A stretch of 64,000 nucleotides of DNA from Candidatus Epulonipiscium viviparus (GCF_030708075.1 NZ_CP117982.1:2906672-2970671), one strand, 5' to 3'. Counted from the stretch's first letter, positions 36,437 through 45,516 are shown. Program-made: numbers and translations. The notes: generated from the letters alone by a model not told the origin.

Positions 36437-37321
36437 TCATATAGGCAAGAGTAGAACTTGACCAGGATAGATTAAATTCGGATTCTCGATAATGTCACTA
36501 TTTAATTCATAAATTTCGAGATATCGACTCGCATCTCCGTAGATATTTTGCGCTATAGTAGAAAGGTTGTCATTCGGTGCAATGACGTATTCATCTACAA
36601 AATCAACATCTATTGTATTATCAGTATCTATCAGCGGATATATTTCATCGATATTTGGATGCATACTGTCTAAGAACGGATAGGTAAGATTGAGAGCATT
36701 CTCATTGTAAATACTTCGATATGGAAGTAGCAAATCGCCCTCTAAAAACTCCGAACTAATTGCGTGGGTTTCTGGGTTAATCAAAATCTTACCGACAGTA
36801 TTAAACTCGTCTCCCGTGTAGGTTACGATAACATCTTCGTCGTTTGCGTTTTGCACCAAGAAATTGCTCATCTCGTTGTCGGGGTTTCCGTCTATCATAG
36901 CGTCAATCCCAACAGTGTTTGCGACAACATCCACTGATCGCCAAGGCCTTAAACCTAAATCATCACCCAAATGTGATACTGCAATTACATAGTCCGCACC
37001 ATCTGTAATGGCGGCGTTAACCGATTCTTGAACGCTGTCATACAAATTGTCGGCACCAGTGTCCCTTCGCGTGATTCCTACAAATGCTACATCAGTATCG
37101 CCGCTTCGAATTATTGTGGGAGAATCATACACAGGCAAATCAACTGTGGTCAATTCTTTTAATTCATCAGCATATACCGAAATGCCAGTATACCCAAGTT
37201 TTTCGTCTGCATTCCCTCTATAAAGTATTACGATATCGTCATTATTTACTGCTGCATAGTTGGAAATTCCTCCGCATGCTAAAGTTAGTGCCATTAAACC
37301 AAAAGTTAGACTTCTTTTCAT
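36437..37321 (-). CDS. Secreted degenerate 5'-nucleotidase-like domain with C-terminal LysM
   Basis: A 294-residue protein. The ATG at 37321 follows AAAGGAG, and a signal peptide (LTFGLMALTLACGG) follows. The central part resembles the later half of UshA-type calcineurin-like phosphoesterases (VAFVGITRRDTGADNL, ADYVIAVSHLGDDLG, VDVVANTVGIDAMIDG). The metal ligands of the early half are absent, and the usual DGHSH motif reads DGNPDN. Catalysis is therefore unlikely. The C-terminal 50 residues form a LysM peptidoglycan-binding domain (YVIAPNDNLSTIAQNIYG ... NLIYPGQVLLLP). It is probably a wall-associated pseudoenzyme, possibly truncated from a longer nucleotidase. Confidence 0.75.
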   Translation of the reverse strand: MKRSLTFGLMALTLACGGISNYAAVNNDDIVILYRGNADEKLGYTGISVYADELKELTTVDLPVYDSPTIIRSGDTDVAFVGITRRDTGADNLYDSVQESVNAAITDGADYVIAVSHLGDDLGLRPWRSVDVVANTVGIDAMIDGNPDNEMSNFLVQNANDEDVIVTYTGDEFNTVGKILINPETHAISSEFLEGDLLLPYRSIYNENALNLTYPFLDSMHPNIDEIYPLIDTDNTIDVDFVDEYVIAPNDNLSTIAQNIYGDASRYLEIYELNSDIIENPNLIYPGQVLLLPI

Positions 37322-37474
37322 AATGTCATTCTCCTTTGCTGTAATCTGACTTGGTAATCTAAAGATAATATTCACACACTACTCATTTGTCCTAGCCTTT
37401 ATAGTATGGATTGCTAAGAGTATAGATATACATGCCAGATGTTTGTATATTTGAGAAACCTTGGATAATCAAAG

Positions 37475-38305
37475 CTATTTGGAATACTGCACCACCAGCT
37501 GCTGGATGTGTAATGGGGTGGTGCCGCAACAGCCACCAACATAAGCATTGGGGATTTGGAGCGCGTATGCCATCTCGGCAGCAAAGAACTCGGCGTCGGT
37601 CGCATAAGAAATCTCGCCATCTACACTTTGAGGTAATCCTGCATTGGGCTTTATTATAATCGGCCAGCTAGATTTCGCGGCAAATTCCTGAACCACTTTC
37701 GCAAGATTCGTTGGAGTGTCGGAACAATTTAGCCCGACGGCAACTACATTTTTAAATTTGCTCATAGCTGCGAGAAAGTCGTCGACACTATTGCCCATTA
37801 TGGTTTTTCCGACTGGCAAGAAAGACATCGCCGCCAAAATCGGTACATCATAATTATCTGCAACAGCAACGGCAAGTTTTAGCATTTCGACATCCATAAA
37901 AGTTTCGAAAAATATATAGTTTGGCTTTTGTGAGATTCCGCTGGCCAAAATTTCGGCATATATCTCGGAGCATTCCTCTTCAGACAGATCTCCAAACGGC
38001 TCTAATAACGCGGGGAGAGGTCCGATATCAAACGCAACTTTGGCAGTATCGGTATCTGAAATGGCATCAAAAGCTATTTGTAGCCCGGCCTCAATAAGCT
38101 CTCCAACAGCGTAATTCGTTTTGGCAGCAGAGATCCGATTCACACCGAATGTATTGCTAGCAACGATTTGAGCACCAGCAGCAACGTACTCGCGATGAAG
38201 CTGTGCAACCAAATCGGGGTGAGTGAGATTAAGTTCAAAAACATTGGCACTAGCAGTCTGTAAAAGGTTGGATCCTAATGCTCCGTCTAAAAATGTGATG
38301 TTCAT
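37475..38305 (-). CDS. Homocysteine S-methyltransferase family protein
   Basis: A 276-residue zinc methyltransferase domain. The ATG at 38305 follows AAGGAGTT; a longer upstream start is not supported. It begins FLDGALGSNLL, has ASNTFGVNR, and carries the zinc cysteines in VGLNCSDTP and GGCCGTTP. This is the homocysteine-binding barrel shared by MmuM, BHMT and the N-terminal half of MetH. As a stand-alone domain it may methylate homocysteine from S-methylmethionine, or act with separate corrinoid modules. The methyl donor cannot be told from the sequence. Confidence 0.85.
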   Translation of the reverse strand: MNITFLDGALGSNLLQTASANVFELNLTHPDLVAQLHREYVAAGAQIVASNTFGVNRISAAKTNYAVGELIEAGLQIAFDAISDTDTAKVAFDIGPLPALLEPFGDLSEEECSEIYAEILASGISQKPNYIFFETFMDVEMLKLAVAVADNYDVPILAAMSFLPVGKTIMGNSVDDFLAAMSKFKNVVAVGLNCSDTPTNLAKVVQEFAAKSSWPIIIKPNAGLPQSVDGEISYATDAEFFAAEMAYALQIPNAYVGGCCGTTPLHIQQLVVQYSK

Positions 38306-38410
38306 AATAAATAACTCCTTCAATAGTAATATTAAAATTGGTGTTGCCGCAGTAGTTGAAGCATAATCGAAATCGCATGCTGTAGCGTTGGCCGGATGAT
38401 TAGGAGTGAG

Positions 38411-41122
38411 TTACAGTTTTGTGAATGTGAATTTGTCGATGACGAATGTTGGGTTGACGCCTTCGCACGTGATGGTGTATGCCCCAGGATGCAAATCGAG
38501 GTTGGCCAGCTGGCGCGTAACGGACTCTCCAGAAGTATTTCCGCTTTGGATCGTGGTTACCAGGTTGCCGTTTATATATACGTTACAGCTGGTTTGCGAA
38601 AGGCCGGGCATAGAGCAATTAAATGTGGCATCCAATTGATAGGACCCCTCGTTGGCAAATGCAAAAGTGTGCGTTTTGCCTGTAAACGAAAGCTCTGTGG
38701 TAACAATTTCCAGCCCTTCTGTCGAGATATCCTGCGCTACTAGCGGTTGCGGCTTTCCGAAGATTAGTTCATCTCGTGTGATTGCAACAGTGGCTTGAGC
38801 AAATTTACAGATGTTTTTAGCAGAGCGCTGTAGTTGGGCAATCGATAACTTTCCGCTGGCAAGGTCTTCGGGAATATTATCTTGGCTGATATTACTTCCG
38901 GCACCGAAATTTCCTACTACCATATATAAATCGTTTTGCGCGCGTACCATGCTGGAAACGTTTTGTCGAGTGCCTTCTCCGCCATCGATGCAATCATTCA
39001 TTTTTGCCCACCAGTCAGTCATCACTATGCCGTCAAAGCCCCATTCGCCTCGCAAAATTGTGGTGTTCAAATCATAGTTTGATGCAGTCCAAATGCCGTT
39101 GAGAGGATTATACGCTGTCATTACGCTCTTAGCATTTCCTTCTTTGATAGCAATTTCGAAGCCTTTTAAATAAATTTCACGCACGGCCCTTTCTGAAACT
39201 ACTGCATTGACTTCGTGACGATGCGTTTCCTGGCTGTTGCAAGCAAAATGCTTTAATGTTCCCTCGGCACCGCCCTGGTGAACTCCGCGAACTACTGCGG
39301 CAGCCATTTTTCCGGTCAGCAATGGATCTTCTGAAAAGTATTCGAAGTTGCGGCCATTTAGAGGGCTTCGATGTATATTTAATCCAGGACCGAGTAGTAC
39401 ATCGACATAATTGTTCTTGAGCTCCTCGCCTTCCATAGTGTAGAGTTCTTCGACTAAGGCTTCGTCCCACGTTGAAGCGATGAGTGTTCCGATAGGAAGC
39501 TGAGTTGCAGTGCGTCCGCTTTCCATCCTGATGCCCGAAGGTCCATCTGCAGCACACATAAGAGGGATTCCCAAATCGTCTCGCAGATGAGTAGTGACCC
39601 CACCAAAAGCAGATGCAGTGCCCGGAGTGACTTGCGGATGACTCATTCCTTCGCCACGTACTATGGCGGCCAGATCGTCTGCAGTTAGTTGCGCAATGAA
39701 TTTTTCCATATCAGATTCGGTGATAACATTTTTGAGATTAATTCCTGCGTCACCAGTGATTGCTATTGCTTGAGGTGCCATTGCGGTCATGCGTGCAGCC
39801 AAGTCGACAGTGCGTGTTGGAGCGGCTTCGTATGCAACATTACCAGATGCATCGGGCCTAATTCGATTAAACGATGTGGTTGGAGCAAGCGCTTCTTCGA
39901 GCTGGGCAACAATCTTTGTGGAGTCGAGAACCAAACTGGTGTCAAATACGGCGATAACAGTTTCTCTCACACTGTTTCCAACGTGAAAAATGTATTCACC
40001 AGCTTCTAATACATACGCAGATTTGTGTCCTGTCGCCCCCGAGTCGTCATATGAAGCCATGCTATAAAACGGGATGGAAATTTTTACCACAGTGGATTCG
40101 TGAGGTGCAAGCAGCGGAGTCTTGGCAAAACCCACTAAGCTTCGGGTAGGCTTTCCTAGTTGACCTTGAGGTGCTTGCAAATATACCTGAACAACCTCGC
40201 GACCCGCATATGCATCGCCAACGTTGGTCACTGTTGCTGTAATTTTGGCAGTCCCGGCATGAATAGTTCCAGTAACATTGCTGATTGTAAATTGAGTATA
40301 TGATAACCCGAAGCCAAATGGATATAAGACGCGATCTGCTGCAAAAGTTTCGAGATATCTGTATCCAACATAAATATCCTCTTCATAAAAGTTTTGGGTT
40401 GCGCTGCCATGATTTTTAGTTGATGGGTAATCATCGATGGTCGTCGCAATAGAGTCGGGCAACTTGCCGCTAGGAGTTAGATCACCAACTAGTACATCGA
40501 CGATAGCATTTCCGCCCTCCATTCCGCCGTGCCAAGAATAAATGACCATATCGATTTTGTCATCAACCCAAGACATATCGATGATATTGCCTACATTTAC
40601 GATAACGCCAACCTTAGCAAAATTGGTTTTGACAACGTTTAGCATTTCAATTTCTGCTGCAGTGAGAAAGTAGCTTCCCTCTGCTGCCATATTGTCTTTA
40701 TCTTCTCCAGCAGTTCGACCGATCACCACAATTGCTTTGTCGTTTTGGTTAGCAGCAGCTTCAACGGCAGATGCTTCAAGCGGCATTTCGATTTGGCACC
40801 AAGGTTCGCAGGCCCAGCCACCGCCGCCATCATCAAATGGATTTTGAGCAAGCCAAGTATCATATAGATGTTTGATATGTGTATCGATTGTTACGAAATT
40901 TCGTGCAGCCAAACTATTTATGAGATCAGTTTTATATTCGACGTTAACAGCGCCTCCAGAGCCCGTGCCAGATCTATAATAATCTGCTTGGCATCTACCA
41001 AATACTGCAACTTTTTCATCTTTAGCTAACGGCAAAAAGTTAGAGTTGTTTTTTAGTAGCACAGCGCCTTCCGCAGCCACTTTTCTAGCAAACTTCGTGA
41101 ATTTAGATGCTTTACTTTTCAT
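38411..41122 (-). CDS. GH3 beta-glycosidase with permuted domain order
   Basis: A 903-residue enzyme starting at ATG 41122 after AAGGAG, with no signal peptide, so cytoplasmic. Domain order is inverted relative to classic GH3. The (alpha/beta)6 C-type domain comes first (LLKNNSNFLPL ... IVVIGRTAGEDKD), then a fibronectin-III-like domain (AGREVVQVYLQAP), then the N-type barrel (DLGIPLMCAADGPSGIR, KHFACNSQETHRHEVN, nucleophile Asp in GIVMTDWW), and a beta-rich C-terminal domain of about 90 residues resembling a carbohydrate-binding module. Permuted GH3 enzymes are known in ruminal Lachnospiraceae. Substrate is probably beta-glucosides or beta-xylosides. Its LacI-type regulator lies directly upstream. 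Confidence 0.92.
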   Translation of the reverse strand: MKSKASKFTKFARKVAAEGAVLLKNNSNFLPLAKDEKVAVFGRCQADYYRSGTGSGGAVNVEYKTDLINSLAARNFVTIDTHIKHLYDTWLAQNPFDDGGGGWACEPWCQIEMPLEASAVEAAANQNDKAIVVIGRTAGEDKDNMAAEGSYFLTAAEIEMLNVVKTNFAKVGVIVNVGNIIDMSWVDDKIDMVIYSWHGGMEGGNAIVDVLVGDLTPSGKLPDSIATTIDDYPSTKNHGSATQNFYEEDIYVGYRYLETFAADRVLYPFGFGLSYTQFTISNVTGTIHAGTAKITATVTNVGDAYAGREVVQVYLQAPQGQLGKPTRSLVGFAKTPLLAPHESTVVKISIPFYSMASYDDSGATGHKSAYVLEAGEYIFHVGNSVRETVIAVFDTSLVLDSTKIVAQLEEALAPTTSFNRIRPDASGNVAYEAAPTRTVDLAARMTAMAPQAIAITGDAGINLKNVITESDMEKFIAQLTADDLAAIVRGEGMSHPQVTPGTASAFGGVTTHLRDDLGIPLMCAADGPSGIRMESGRTATQLPIGTLIASTWDEALVEELYTMEGEELKNNYVDVLLGPGLNIHRSPLNGRNFEYFSEDPLLTGKMAAAVVRGVHQGGAEGTLKHFACNSQETHRHEVNAVVSERAVREIYLKGFEIAIKEGNAKSVMTAYNPLNGIWTASNYDLNTTILRGEWGFDGIVMTDWWAKMNDCIDGGEGTRQNVSSMVRAQNDLYMVVGNFGAGSNISQDNIPEDLASGKLSIAQLQRSAKNICKFAQATVAITRDELIFGKPQPLVAQDISTEGLEIVTTELSFTGKTHTFAFANEGSYQLDATFNCSMPGLSQTSCNVYINGNLVTTIQSGNTSGESVTRQLANLDLHPGAYTITCEGVNPTFVIDKFTFTKL

Positions 41123-41220
41123 AGCATTCTCCTTATTATAATCAAATTTTTTTGGAATACACATAATTATAGCATTCTTCGTAGAAGCAAATATATATGG
41201 AAGAATGGATTATTCTTATG

Positions 41221-41248
41221 TAAGTAATTACTTATAAAAACGTTTTTA
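41221..41248. promoter_or_regulatory. Two abutting perfect 14-bp palindromes, LacI-type operator candidates
   Basis: TAAGTAATTACTTA (41221-41234) and TAAAAACGTTTTTA (41235-41248) are each perfectly self-complementary and directly adjacent. The second has the central CG typical of LacI-family operators. They lie about 11 bases downstream of the GH3 -10 element, where a bound repressor would block elongation. The regulator encoded immediately upstream is the likely ligand. Confidence 0.7.
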
Positions 41249-41258
41249 ATATAAAAAT

Positions 41259-41287
41259 ACTATATATAATTTTTGCAGAAATGTCAA
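41259..41287 (-). promoter_or_regulatory. Strong promoter of the GH3 gene
   Basis: Minus-strand -35 TTGACA (41287-41282) and -10 TATAGT (41264-41259), spacer exactly 17 bases. It lies just after the lacI-type regulator gene and upstream of the twin palindromes. Confidence 0.75.
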
Positions 41288-41303
41288 TAATTAATTTCGA
41301 TAA

Positions 41304-42305
41304 TTAACAAAGAAATTTTGTTAAACAGATTTGAGTCGACTCGCGAATAATTAAGTTGGTAGGAATTGTGTGGCTTTGCGTGGCAGTTCCGTCGATGAGA
41401 TTGCAAATAACTTTTACCGCAACTTTTCCGACTTCGGAAGCGCAAGGGTCGATGGTGGTGATTGGGGGGGTGTAATAGGCACTTTTTTCTATATTGTCAA
41501 AGCCGACGATGCTGATATTTGAGGGCACGTGGTATCCTGCAAACTTGAGAGCTTCAATACAACCGCAGGCCATTTGATCGTTTGACGCAATAAGAGCAGT
41601 TGGCAGATGAATATTGTGAGAAAGCGCATTGGCCATTGCTTTATAGGCAGAAGATTCCGAGAAGTCGCCATGTAACTCTAAGATGGAGTGGCACTGACTA
41701 TCTGCAACTGCTTGAAGATATCCTTTATAGCGCTCCTTGTTGTCATAATTGTTTTGGTATCCATGAAGAAATCCGAAGGTTTGATGTCCGAGCTGGATAA
41801 GATAATTAACTGCTGTGTAGATTCCTTGCATATTGTCCATCACGACGCTGCGAATAGTTTTGTATTCAACCTGGCGATCGAGAAAGACAACGGGCATTTG
41901 CAGATCCCGAAAGACTTCCAAATGTTTTTGTGTAATTGTTTCGTTTAAAATGATAGCACCATCAACTCGTTTGCCTAAAATGGCCCGAAATGATTCTTCG
42001 GCATTATTTTTGTCGTTTAAGAAAATGATCAACCCGTAGCCAGCTTGTCGGCATTCTTGATGAATAGTATCTATAAGTTGATTGAAAAATGGTCCCGCAA
42101 CACTGGTCAAAAAGATTCCGATGAAGCCTGTTTTTGTGCTTTTGAGAAATTTGCCATTGAGATTTGGTGTATAATTTAGTTTTTGTACAGCGTAAAGCAC
42201 CTTGTTTTTGGTAGCTTCGCTCACGACGTCAACATTATTTAAAACGTTGGATACAGTGGAGATTGCGACGTTTGCTTCGCGTGCAACATCTTTGATTGTA
42301 GCCAT
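41304..42305 (-). CDS. LacI-family transcriptional regulator of the GH3 gene
   Basis: A 333-residue repressor. The N-terminal helix-turn-helix and hinge (TIKDVAREANVAISTVSNVLNN, then KNKVLYAVQKLNYTPN) is followed by a sugar-binding periplasmic-protein-like domain (TGFIGIFLTSVAGPFFNQLI; ASNDQMACGCIEAL; VGFDNIEKSAYYTPPITTI). It reads in the same direction as GH3 and the gap between them holds a strong promoter and two palindromes, so it probably represses GH3 until a sugar effector binds. Confidence 0.93.
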   Translation of the reverse strand: MATIKDVAREANVAISTVSNVLNNVDVVSEATKNKVLYAVQKLNYTPNLNGKFLKSTKTGFIGIFLTSVAGPFFNQLIDTIHQECRQAGYGLIIFLNDKNNAEESFRAILGKRVDGAIILNETITQKHLEVFRDLQMPVVFLDRQVEYKTIRSVVMDNMQGIYTAVNYLIQLGHQTFGFLHGYQNNYDNKERYKGYLQAVADSQCHSILELHGDFSESSAYKAMANALSHNIHLPTALIASNDQMACGCIEALKFAGYHVPSNISIVGFDNIEKSAYYTPPITTIDPCASEVGKVAVKVICNLIDGTATQSHTIPTNLIIRESTQICLTKFLC

Positions 42306-42343
42306 TAAATTTTCCTCCTTATGTTTTTTAGATATTTTTCCTT

Positions 42344-42372
42344 ATTTTAACTGTAATTATTCATGTGTGCAA
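42344..42372 (-). promoter_or_regulatory. Putative promoter of the LacI-type regulator
   Basis: Minus-strand -35 TTGCAC (42372-42367) and -10 TAAAAT (42349-42344), spacer 17 bases, about 38 bases before the start codon and adjoining the rpe terminator. Confidence 0.5.
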
Positions 42373-42373
42373 T

Positions 42374-42399
42374 AAAAAAAGTATGACCAGAGCCATACT
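42374..42399 (-). terminator. Terminator of the rpiB-rpe operon
   Basis: AGTATG (42380-42385) pairs with CATACT (42394-42399); leftward it runs into seven Ts. The arms and T tract are shared with the terminator at 48614-48640. Confidence 0.75.
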
Positions 42400-42413
42400 C
42401 AAATTGGAGATAA

Positions 42414-43079
42414 TTAAATTGAAATAATATTTGTTACATAGTTTCGAAATTTTGTGGTGGCAGCGATATAATCAGCGTCTGCTTTAAAGAGAACTGAAGT
42501 TCCTAAAACACCGATATCAGCGCCCAAATTATAGCAATTCCGCGCATTTTCGAGAGTTATATTGCCATCGACCTCTATTAAGATATCTCGATTTTGACAC
42601 ATGTTTTTGACGGCTGAAATTTTAGATAATTGACTTGGGATAAATTTTTGTCCAGCAAAGCCAGGTTCCACAGTCATAATAACGATAAGATCTACGTAGT
42701 CGAGTAAATATTGAAGTGCCAATGGATCAGTTTTAGGGTTTAGTGCAATTCCGCCTTTGATGCCAAGCGCTCTGATTTCATTTAGTAGCCGAATGGGGTT
42801 GTTGCAAGTTTCGAGATGAAAAACGATATAGTCGACATTGAGTGCGGCCAATTTTGATATGTAATCTTGAGGATTGGTAACCATTAGATGAACATCAAGG
42901 GGCTTGGTAGCGATTTTTTGTATAGCAGTAAGAGTGTCAAAATTGAGAGATAAATTTGGAACAAAATGACCGTCCATAATATCAATATGATACATTTCGA
43001 TATCAGTTTTTTCTAATTGCCTGATGCTAGCCTCTAGATTTAATAAATCGGCACACATTAAAGATGCGGATATTTTCAT
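42414..43079 (-). CDS. Ribulose-phosphate 3-epimerase family protein (Rpe or AlsE)
   Basis: A 221-residue TIM-barrel epimerase. It begins KISASLMCADLLNLE, has the catalytic and metal motifs HIDIMDGHFVPN, DVHLMVTNP and EVDGNI, and VEPGFAGQKF. The N-terminus with MCAD resembles D-allulose-6-phosphate 3-epimerase (AlsE), and the ATGA overlap with an RpiB-type isomerase fits either an allose/allulose route or a local pentose-phosphate pair. Both are kept as possibilities. The start codon overlaps the rpiB stop by four bases, so translation is coupled. Confidence 0.85.
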   Translation of the reverse strand: MKISASLMCADLLNLEASIRQLEKTDIEMYHIDIMDGHFVPNLSLNFDTLTAIQKIATKPLDVHLMVTNPQDYISKLAALNVDYIVFHLETCNNPIRLLNEIRALGIKGGIALNPKTDPLALQYLLDYVDLIVIMTVEPGFAGQKFIPSQLSKISAVKNMCQNRDILIEVDGNITLENARNCYNLGADIGVLGTSVLFKADADYIAATTKFRNYVTNIISI

Positions 43080-43531
43080 AATGAAAGTACCCCGCTAACC
43101 TCTAATTGAGTGATCATATCGATTCGTTTTTGGTGTCTACCGCCTTCATAACTGGCGTCAAGCCACTCCGACACAATCATCTTTGCTAATTCGTCGGCAA
43201 CAACTCGAGATCCTAATGCTAAAATATTGGTATTGTTATGCTCGACAGATAGTTTTGCAGAGTATGGCTCGGAGCATACAACGGCTCTGATGCCATGAAT
43301 TTTGTTGGCAGCAATGGAAATTCCAACGCCGGTGCCACATATAAGTATGCCTCTATCGGCAACGCCAGATGTAACGAGTTCACTTACCTTCGCGGCAGGT
43401 ATTGGGTAATCGGTTCTATCATTGTTATTTGTCCCAACATCAATAACCTCGATATTTTTTTCTTGTAGATACTTCATAATATAATTTTTTAATGCGACAG
43501 CCACATGATCATTGCCAATTGCTATTTTCAT
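43076..43531 (-). CDS. rpiB: RpiB/LacA/LacB-family sugar-phosphate isomerase
   Basis: A 151-residue isomerase. The ATG at 43531 follows GGAGGATC. It starts KIAIGNDHVAVALKN and has the RpiB active-site motifs DRGILICGTGVGISIAANK (Cys base), HNNTNILALGSR and EGGRHQKRIDMI. It interconverts ribose-5-phosphate and ribulose-5-phosphate, or allose-6-phosphate and allulose-6-phosphate. It is the first gene of the pair with the epimerase. Confidence 0.9.
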   Translation of the reverse strand: MKIAIGNDHVAVALKNYIMKYLQEKNIEVIDVGTNNNDRTDYPIPAAKVSELVTSGVADRGILICGTGVGISIAANKIHGIRAVVCSEPYSAKLSVEHNNTNILALGSRVVADELAKMIVSEWLDASYEGGRHQKRIDMITQLEVSGVLSL

Positions 43532-43574
43532 AATATGATCCTCCTTGATAAAAATATAAGATATTAGTATATTA

Positions 43575-43603
43575 ACTATATCATACGCTTTGATAAATGT
43601 CAA
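43575..43603 (-). promoter_or_regulatory. Strong promoter of rpiB-rpe
   Basis: Minus-strand -35 TTGACA (43603-43598) and -10 TATAGT (43580-43575) with a 17-base spacer. It has the same core elements as the GH3 promoter. Confidence 0.75.
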
Positions 43604-43769
43604 TATATTCCAGAAAATTTCATAATTTATCCATAATATTTCAGTTATTCAAAACGCAGACTATGCGATGTTAATTAAAGAGATTGAGGGTTATTAATTA
43701 TTGAATATGTTCATAATATGTCAAATCAATTCAATGAAATGCAAAGTATAATCGGATCTGAGAAAAAAC

Positions 43770-43798
43770 TTGAAATGGCATATGTATTTTGTTATTGT
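43770..43798 (+). promoter_or_regulatory. Putative promoter of the DeoR-LacI regulator pair
   Basis: -35 TTGAAA (43770-43775) and -10 TATTGT (43793-43798), spacer 17 bases, about 35 bases before the DeoR-type start codon. Confidence 0.5.
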
Positions 43799-43833
43799 AT
43801 GTATATAAATAAATAGCAAAGGATGGAACGACA

Positions 43834-44526
43834 ATGATACCAGAACTAAGAAAAGAGCAAATATTAAAATTATTAAATCAAAATGAAGTAATGTTTATGA
43901 AAGATATATCAAAAAGTCTAAATATTTCGTTATCAACAACACGAAGAGACTTGCAAGAATTGAGCCAAACATTTCCGGTAGAAGTGATGCGAGGCGGTGC
44001 AGTACGTATAAAAAAGTACGAAGGCGATGACCCGATATCTCAGAAGCAATTTTTAAATACAGCGCAAAAAGTCATAATTGCAAAGAAGGCGTGTGCACTG
44101 ATAGAAGAAGGCGACAGTATCTACATTGATGCAGGGACAACAGCAACGACAATGCTTGATTATATGGAGGATAAATACTTAACGGTAGTTACATCTTCTA
44201 TATCGATTTTGGACAAATTGAACTGTAAAAAGATAAATTATATTTTGTTAGGAGGAGAGATACGCAAAGACCAAGCATCTGTGCAAGGAACGTTAACTGA
44301 GAAAATGATTTCAAATATGTATTTTGACAAAGTGTTTTTAGGAGCCAATGGCTTTGTAGAAGGTGAAGGAATATATACCTATAATGCAAAAGAGGCATCA
44401 AAAAAAGAACTTTTGATAAACCATTCTAAAAAAGCCTATGTATTAGTTGATAGTTCAAAGCGCAACAAAAGGAGTTTTATGAAGATTGAGAATTTTTATT
44501 TGTGTACAATATTAACAGAGGAGTGA
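43834..44526 (+). CDS. DeoR-family transcriptional regulator
   Basis: A 230-residue repressor. The N-terminal helix-turn-helix (KDISKSLNISLSTTRRDLQEL, then RGGAV) is followed by a sugar-phosphate-sensing domain with DAGTTATTMLDYM, LLGGEIRKDQASVQG, KVFLGANGFVEGEGIYTYN and VLVDSSKRNKRSFM. Its effector should be a phosphorylated sugar. It diverges from rpiB-rpe and is six bases before a LacI-type regulator, so it may control the epimerase pair, the sucrose genes downstream, or both. Confidence 0.92.
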   Translation: MIPELRKEQILKLLNQNEVMFMKDISKSLNISLSTTRRDLQELSQTFPVEVMRGGAVRIKKYEGDDPISQKQFLNTAQKVIIAKKACALIEEGDSIYIDAGTTATTMLDYMEDKYLTVVTSSISILDKLNCKKINYILLGGEIRKDQASVQGTLTEKMISNMYFDKVFLGANGFVEGEGIYTYNAKEASKKELLINHSKKAYVLVDSSKRNKRSFMKIENFYLCTILTEE

Positions 44527-44532
44527 TCTAAA

Positions 44533-45516
44533 ATGGTGACAATGAAAGATGTAGCAGAAAAAGCAAAAGTATCGAGAGCTACGGTATCACGAGTGTTATC
44601 GGGACATCCGTCTATTAGCCCAGAAACACGAAATAATGTGATGTATTGGGTGAAAAAACTCAAGTATCAACCCAACAAAGTGGCACAAAGCTTGGCAGGA
44701 AATAAGACGTATATCATAGGAGTGAGCATTCCAAATTTAAGCAATCCATTTTTTTCTGAAATAGTAAATGCAGTAGAAGCCGAAGCAACGAGAGTGGGGT
44801 ATAGCATAATTATAGCAACACATGGGAGTAATTTGCACAGAGAAAGCAATATTATTAATACGTTTTTTATGAGGAGAGTAGATGCCATAATAGCAATTCC
44901 TGTAGATTATGCTGCATCCAAAAAAGCACTAATGCGGTTTGAGATTCCTATAATTTCGGTTACAAAAAAAATCGAAAATTTGGACAGCGTACTGGTTTCC
45001 CATGACAAGGGAGTTGAAGAAATAGTAAAACATTTTGTGAGTTTAGGGCATTATAATATCGGTTATATTGGAAGAGTAGCGAGTGAGAAATTTTTATATT
45101 TACAACAAAGCGCCAAGATTTTGGGAGCAACAATTACTCAGGTGATTGAGCTTAAAACTAGCGTAGCAATCGATGAATCTTCGACAGTTACGAGTAGTAT
45201 CAAAGAAACAGGACTGAACTGTACAGCGATTTTTGCCCACAACGATATCGCAGCTTGTGATGCCATAAGGAGTTTAAATTCATTAGCGTATCATGTTCCA
45301 AAAGATGTGGTGGTGGCAGGATTTGATAATACTATCCTTGCATCAAAGATGGATCCGCAGTTAACTAGTATAGCGCAGCCAACAGCAGAGATAGGAAAAT
45401 ATTGTGTAGATATAGCGGTGGATAAGATTAATGGATTAGCCGCAGAAGTTGCACAGATAGAAGTAGAGCCTCGATTGGTTGTTCGCGCGTCTACCGCATC
45501 GTCGATTTTAAAATAA
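44533..45516 (+). CDS. LacI-family regulator, probably of the sucrose genes
   Basis: A 327-residue repressor whose ribosome binding site GAGGAG lies in the end of the DeoR gene. It has the helix-turn-helix (TMKDVAEKAKVSRATVSRVLSG) and hinge (KKLKYQPNKVAQSLAG), then the effector domain (GVSIPNLSNPFFSEIVNAVE; FAHNDIAACDAI; VAGFDNTILASKMDPQLTSI). The sucrose PTS and hydrolase genes follow in the same direction 195 bases later. An inverted repeat between them could be its operator. Confidence 0.9.
   Translation: MVTMKDVAEKAKVSRATVSRVLSGHPSISPETRNNVMYWVKKLKYQPNKVAQSLAGNKTYIIGVSIPNLSNPFFSEIVNAVEAEATRVGYSIIIATHGSNLHRESNIINTFFMRRVDAIIAIPVDYAASKKALMRFEIPIISVTKKIENLDSVLVSHDKGVEEIVKHFVSLGHYNIGYIGRVASEKFLYLQQSAKILGATITQVIELKTSVAIDESSTVTSSIKETGLNCTAIFAHNDIAACDAIRSLNSLAYHVPKDVVVAGFDNTILASKMDPQLTSIAQPTAEIGKYCVDIAVDKINGLAAEVAQIEVEPRLVVRASTASSILK

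Larger units (their letters stand above)
43532..43833. other. 302-base divergent region between rpiB and the DeoR-type regulator
   Basis: It holds two outward promoters, annotated separately, at its two ends. The central 150 bases are AT-rich (for example ATTAATTATTGAATATG) and contain no ORF or clear hairpin. Confidence 0.6.
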
